Source: an uncultured Gammaproteobacteria bacterium (GTDB taxonomy: Bacteria; Pseudomonadota; Gammaproteobacteria; Pseudomonadales; Azotimanducaceae). From it: a DNA stretch of 7,777 nt. Numbering within the stretch: the first letter of the stretch is position 1; each line of letters starts with the position of its first letter. The DNA lies in NCBI GenBank assembly GCA_913043075.1, contig CAJWLI010000065.1:1-7777 (forward strand), given 5' to 3'. Below the pieces are notes generated by a model. That model searched no databases. It saw only the letters and a program-made list of their open reading frames with translations, and was not told the origin of the DNA. Below are positions 6,540 through 7,777 of this stretch, piece by piece. Position numbers and translations under genes: made by a program.

Positions 6540-7590
6540 CTCGATCCGGTTGAGATTGCCGATTGAGAATGTTTCCTTGGAAGACGACCTAGAAGGGTTG
6601 GATTTCAACGGAGTAATTCTATCTAGAGTTAGGTTTGTCGATTGTTCCCTGACGAAGGTCCATTTTGCAGGCGCTGTAGTTTCTGGATGTGATTTCTCTG
6701 ATTGCGATATGAGAGACGCTCATTTAAAAGGGGCCTCTTTCGTGGACACTGATTTCTCGCGGGCTAATTTCAGAGGAAAAGAAGTTGAAAGCGTTTGTTT
6801 CACTGACTGTGATCTATCGTCTGCGTTATTTGAAGGAAGCAAAGTTAGAAAATCGGTGATTAATAATAGTGATCTAAGCGGATGTCGATGGGATAAGTCT
6901 GAATTGTTAGACACGGCGCTTAACCAATGCAAAATTAATGGGGCGTCGTTCAAGGAGATAGTCTGGGATAATATTGCCCTGAACGAGGTAAATCTCTCTG
7001 AGGCCCTGTGGCTGCCCTTATCTGTATGCAGGGGGCTGATGATTAAATGTGACTTTACTCAGGTTTCTTTTGAATCGGCGCGTTATTTAAATTGCAGCTT
7101 TAACGAAAGCACCTTTAGTCAGAATCAAATAGTCAAATCTAACTTTTCTGAGTGCCTTTTTGTTGCTTGCAAGTTTCAGGACGTCCAAATCTTTGGATCA
7201 ATTATCGCTAGATCAATATTCTCCAGAGCACTAATCCAGCGTTGCTCAGTCATAGGATCCAACTTTACTGAGTCTAACTTTGATTCAGCTACATTAATCG
7301 ATAGTGAATTCAAATCGGTCGACTGCAATCGTTCGAGGTGGGTCGACGCTCAATTAACAAGAGTTTCATTAGAGGAATGTGAAATTAATGCAACAGATTT
7401 CTCTAACGCTAAACTTCAGGATTGCAAGTTCCCTGGGTGCAGGTTGGTGGGCAGCAATTGGCACAATATAGACGTCGATTTATTTTTGTCAGAATCTCAA
7501 CGATCCAAACTATTGCCAGTCGACAAGGAACGGCTCATCGCAGACTCAGTGTTTTTTGAACCCCAGGCGTTTCGATCGGCTGTTGGATAA
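6517..7590 (+). CDS. Stand-alone pentapeptide-repeat protein of the T6SS cluster
   Basis: The protein has 357 aa. A short amphipathic N-terminal stretch (about 1-22) may cap the fold. Pentapeptide repeats fill about residues 25-315, for example CDFSDCDMRDAHLKGASF and TDFSRANF. The last 40 residues are non-repetitive (SQRSKLLPVDKERL, then VFFEPQAF). The repeat predicts a right-handed beta-helix. Seventeen cysteines are present, most at the inward i-2 position. No signal peptide or membrane segment is seen, so it is probably cytoplasmic. It overlaps the DUF2169 gene by 23 bases and precedes a DUF3540 gene, an arrangement repeated in other T6SS spike clusters, so a shared adaptor or scaffold role is inferred. 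Its exact function is unknown. An immunity or DNA-mimic role like Qnr/MfpA is possible but nothing here points to it. It may derive from duplication of the neighbour's repeat domain. Confidence 0.85.
   Translation: MKREELLSSIRLRLPIENVSLEDDLEGLDFNGVILSRVRFVDCSLTKVHFAGAVVSGCDFSDCDMRDAHLKGASFVDTDFSRANFRGKEVESVCFTDCDLSSALFEGSKVRKSVINNSDLSGCRWDKSELLDTALNQCKINGASFKEIVWDNIALNEVNLSEALWLPLSVCRGLMIKCDFTQVSFESARYLNCSFNESTFSQNQIVKSNFSECLFVACKFQDVQIFGSIIARSIFSRALIQRCSVIGSNFTESNFDSATLIDSEFKSVDCNRSRWVDAQLTRVSLEECEINATDFSNAKLQDCKFPGCRLVGSNWHNIDVDLFLSESQRSKLLPVDKERLIADSVFFEPQAFRSAVG
6583..7461 (+). repeat. Pentapeptide-repeat array of the stand-alone protein
   Basis: Units of the form [A/C/S][D/N/K][L/F]xx run almost without break over about residues 23-315. 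Register is kept by Phe/Leu/Ile/Met/Val at every fifth position. Less regular spots occur near ALWLPLSVCRG (residues 164-174) and around the Trp-containing coils (CRW, SRW). Confidence 0.83.
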
Positions 7591-7602
7591 AGGTTAAAAA
7601 GT

Positions 7603-7608
7603 GAAGGA
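7603..7608 (+). promoter_or_regulatory. Ribosome binding site of the DUF3540 gene
   Basis: GAAGGA lies 7 bases before the ATG at 7616. A second pair exists upstream: AAAGG at 7589-7593, 7 bases before an in-frame GTG at 7601. The ATG pair has the stronger purine match. Confidence 0.5.
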
Positions 7609-7615
7609 ATTATCA

Positions 7616-7777
7616 ATGCTGGAAAATTTAGCAAAAAGAAAAAAAAGCGAGCCAGTTTGCTTGTTGAAAGAGCGAGTTGTGGGTTCTGCGGGAGAGAATC
7701 AGTTCTTGCTTGGGGGTGGTGTGATTGCTAAGCGAGCATTCAGTTGTCTTGTAATGCCTGAAATAGGAGATGAGGTT
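7616..7777 (+). CDS. DUF3540 family T6SS-associated protein, N-terminal part only
   Basis: Only the first 54 codons are in the window, with no stop before the end. The start MLENLAKR, an Arg-Val-Val strand (ERVVGS), and then KRAFSCLVMPEIGDEV match the usual DUF3540 N-terminus. In that family a short RxVxxxDG-like strand precedes A.SCLV.PE.GD.V. DUF3540 genes lie next to vgrG, DUF2169, pentapeptide and DUF4150 (PAAR-like) genes in many T6SS clusters. The molecular function is unknown. The ATG at 7616 is preferred; the in-frame GTG at 7601 would add five residues (VKELS). The gene begins 25 bases after the previous stop and probably belongs to the same transcript. A lysine-rich stretch (KRKK) near the start is encoded by a run of eight A. 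Confidence 0.75.
   Translation, partial: MLENLAKRKKSEPVCLLKERVVGSAGENQFLLGGGVIAKRAFSCLVMPEIGDEV

Noticed and set aside
6517..7590. Pentapeptide protein as a Qnr/MfpA-type gyrase-protection (quinolone resistance) protein.
   Set aside because: The repeat type is shared, but gene context is a T6SS adaptor cluster and the length exceeds the usual Qnr size of about 215 aa. Nothing specific supports gyrase binding.
7591..7615. Terminator or promoter between the pentapeptide and DUF3540 genes.
   Set aside because: The 25 bases contain no inverted repeat with a T-run and no credible -35/-10 pair; they are occupied by ribosome-site sequence.

Overview
The window is a gapless stretch of a type VI secretion system (T6SS) operon, read entirely on the + strand. 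It suggests a Gram-negative bacterium, most likely a proteobacterium. T6SS genes are confined to such organisms, and spot counts put base composition in the low-to-mid 40s % G+C. I cannot name a genus from the sequence.

Layout. The first 69 bases encode the C-terminal tail of the baseplate protein TssF, which overlaps the start of tssG by 37 bases. A complete tssG (341 aa) runs straight into a large, divergent vgrG (936 aa) through a TGATG stop/start overlap. Four bases later comes an 888-residue protein: an N-terminal DUF2169 domain, a hydrophilic linker, and a C-terminal pentapeptide-repeat solenoid. Its last 23 bases overlap a second, stand-alone pentapeptide-repeat protein (357 aa). After a short gap the window ends inside the N-terminus of a DUF3540-type protein. 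No intergenic gap exceeds about 30 bases. I see no promoter, terminator, RNA gene, insertion sequence or CRISPR array.

How the genes work together. TssF and TssG are wedge components of the T6SS baseplate. VgrG is the trimeric spike that sits on the Hcp tube. DUF2169 proteins are known or suspected loading adaptors for effectors that ride on the spike through PAAR or PAAR-like domains. DUF3540 and pentapeptide proteins recur beside them in such clusters. The window therefore joins the structural baseplate end of the operon to a spike and cargo-loading module. No toxin or PAAR/DUF4150 protein is inside the window; if present, it should lie downstream of the DUF3540 gene.

Most notable points: the VgrG shaft ends in 12 tandem nine-residue repeats; its OB-fold region has lost the usual motif and carries inserts; and two adjacent pentapeptide solenoids carry cysteine in the inward-facing i-2 position of many coils. 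I found no clear evidence for an entirely new system, but the adaptor and solenoid module has little functional description.
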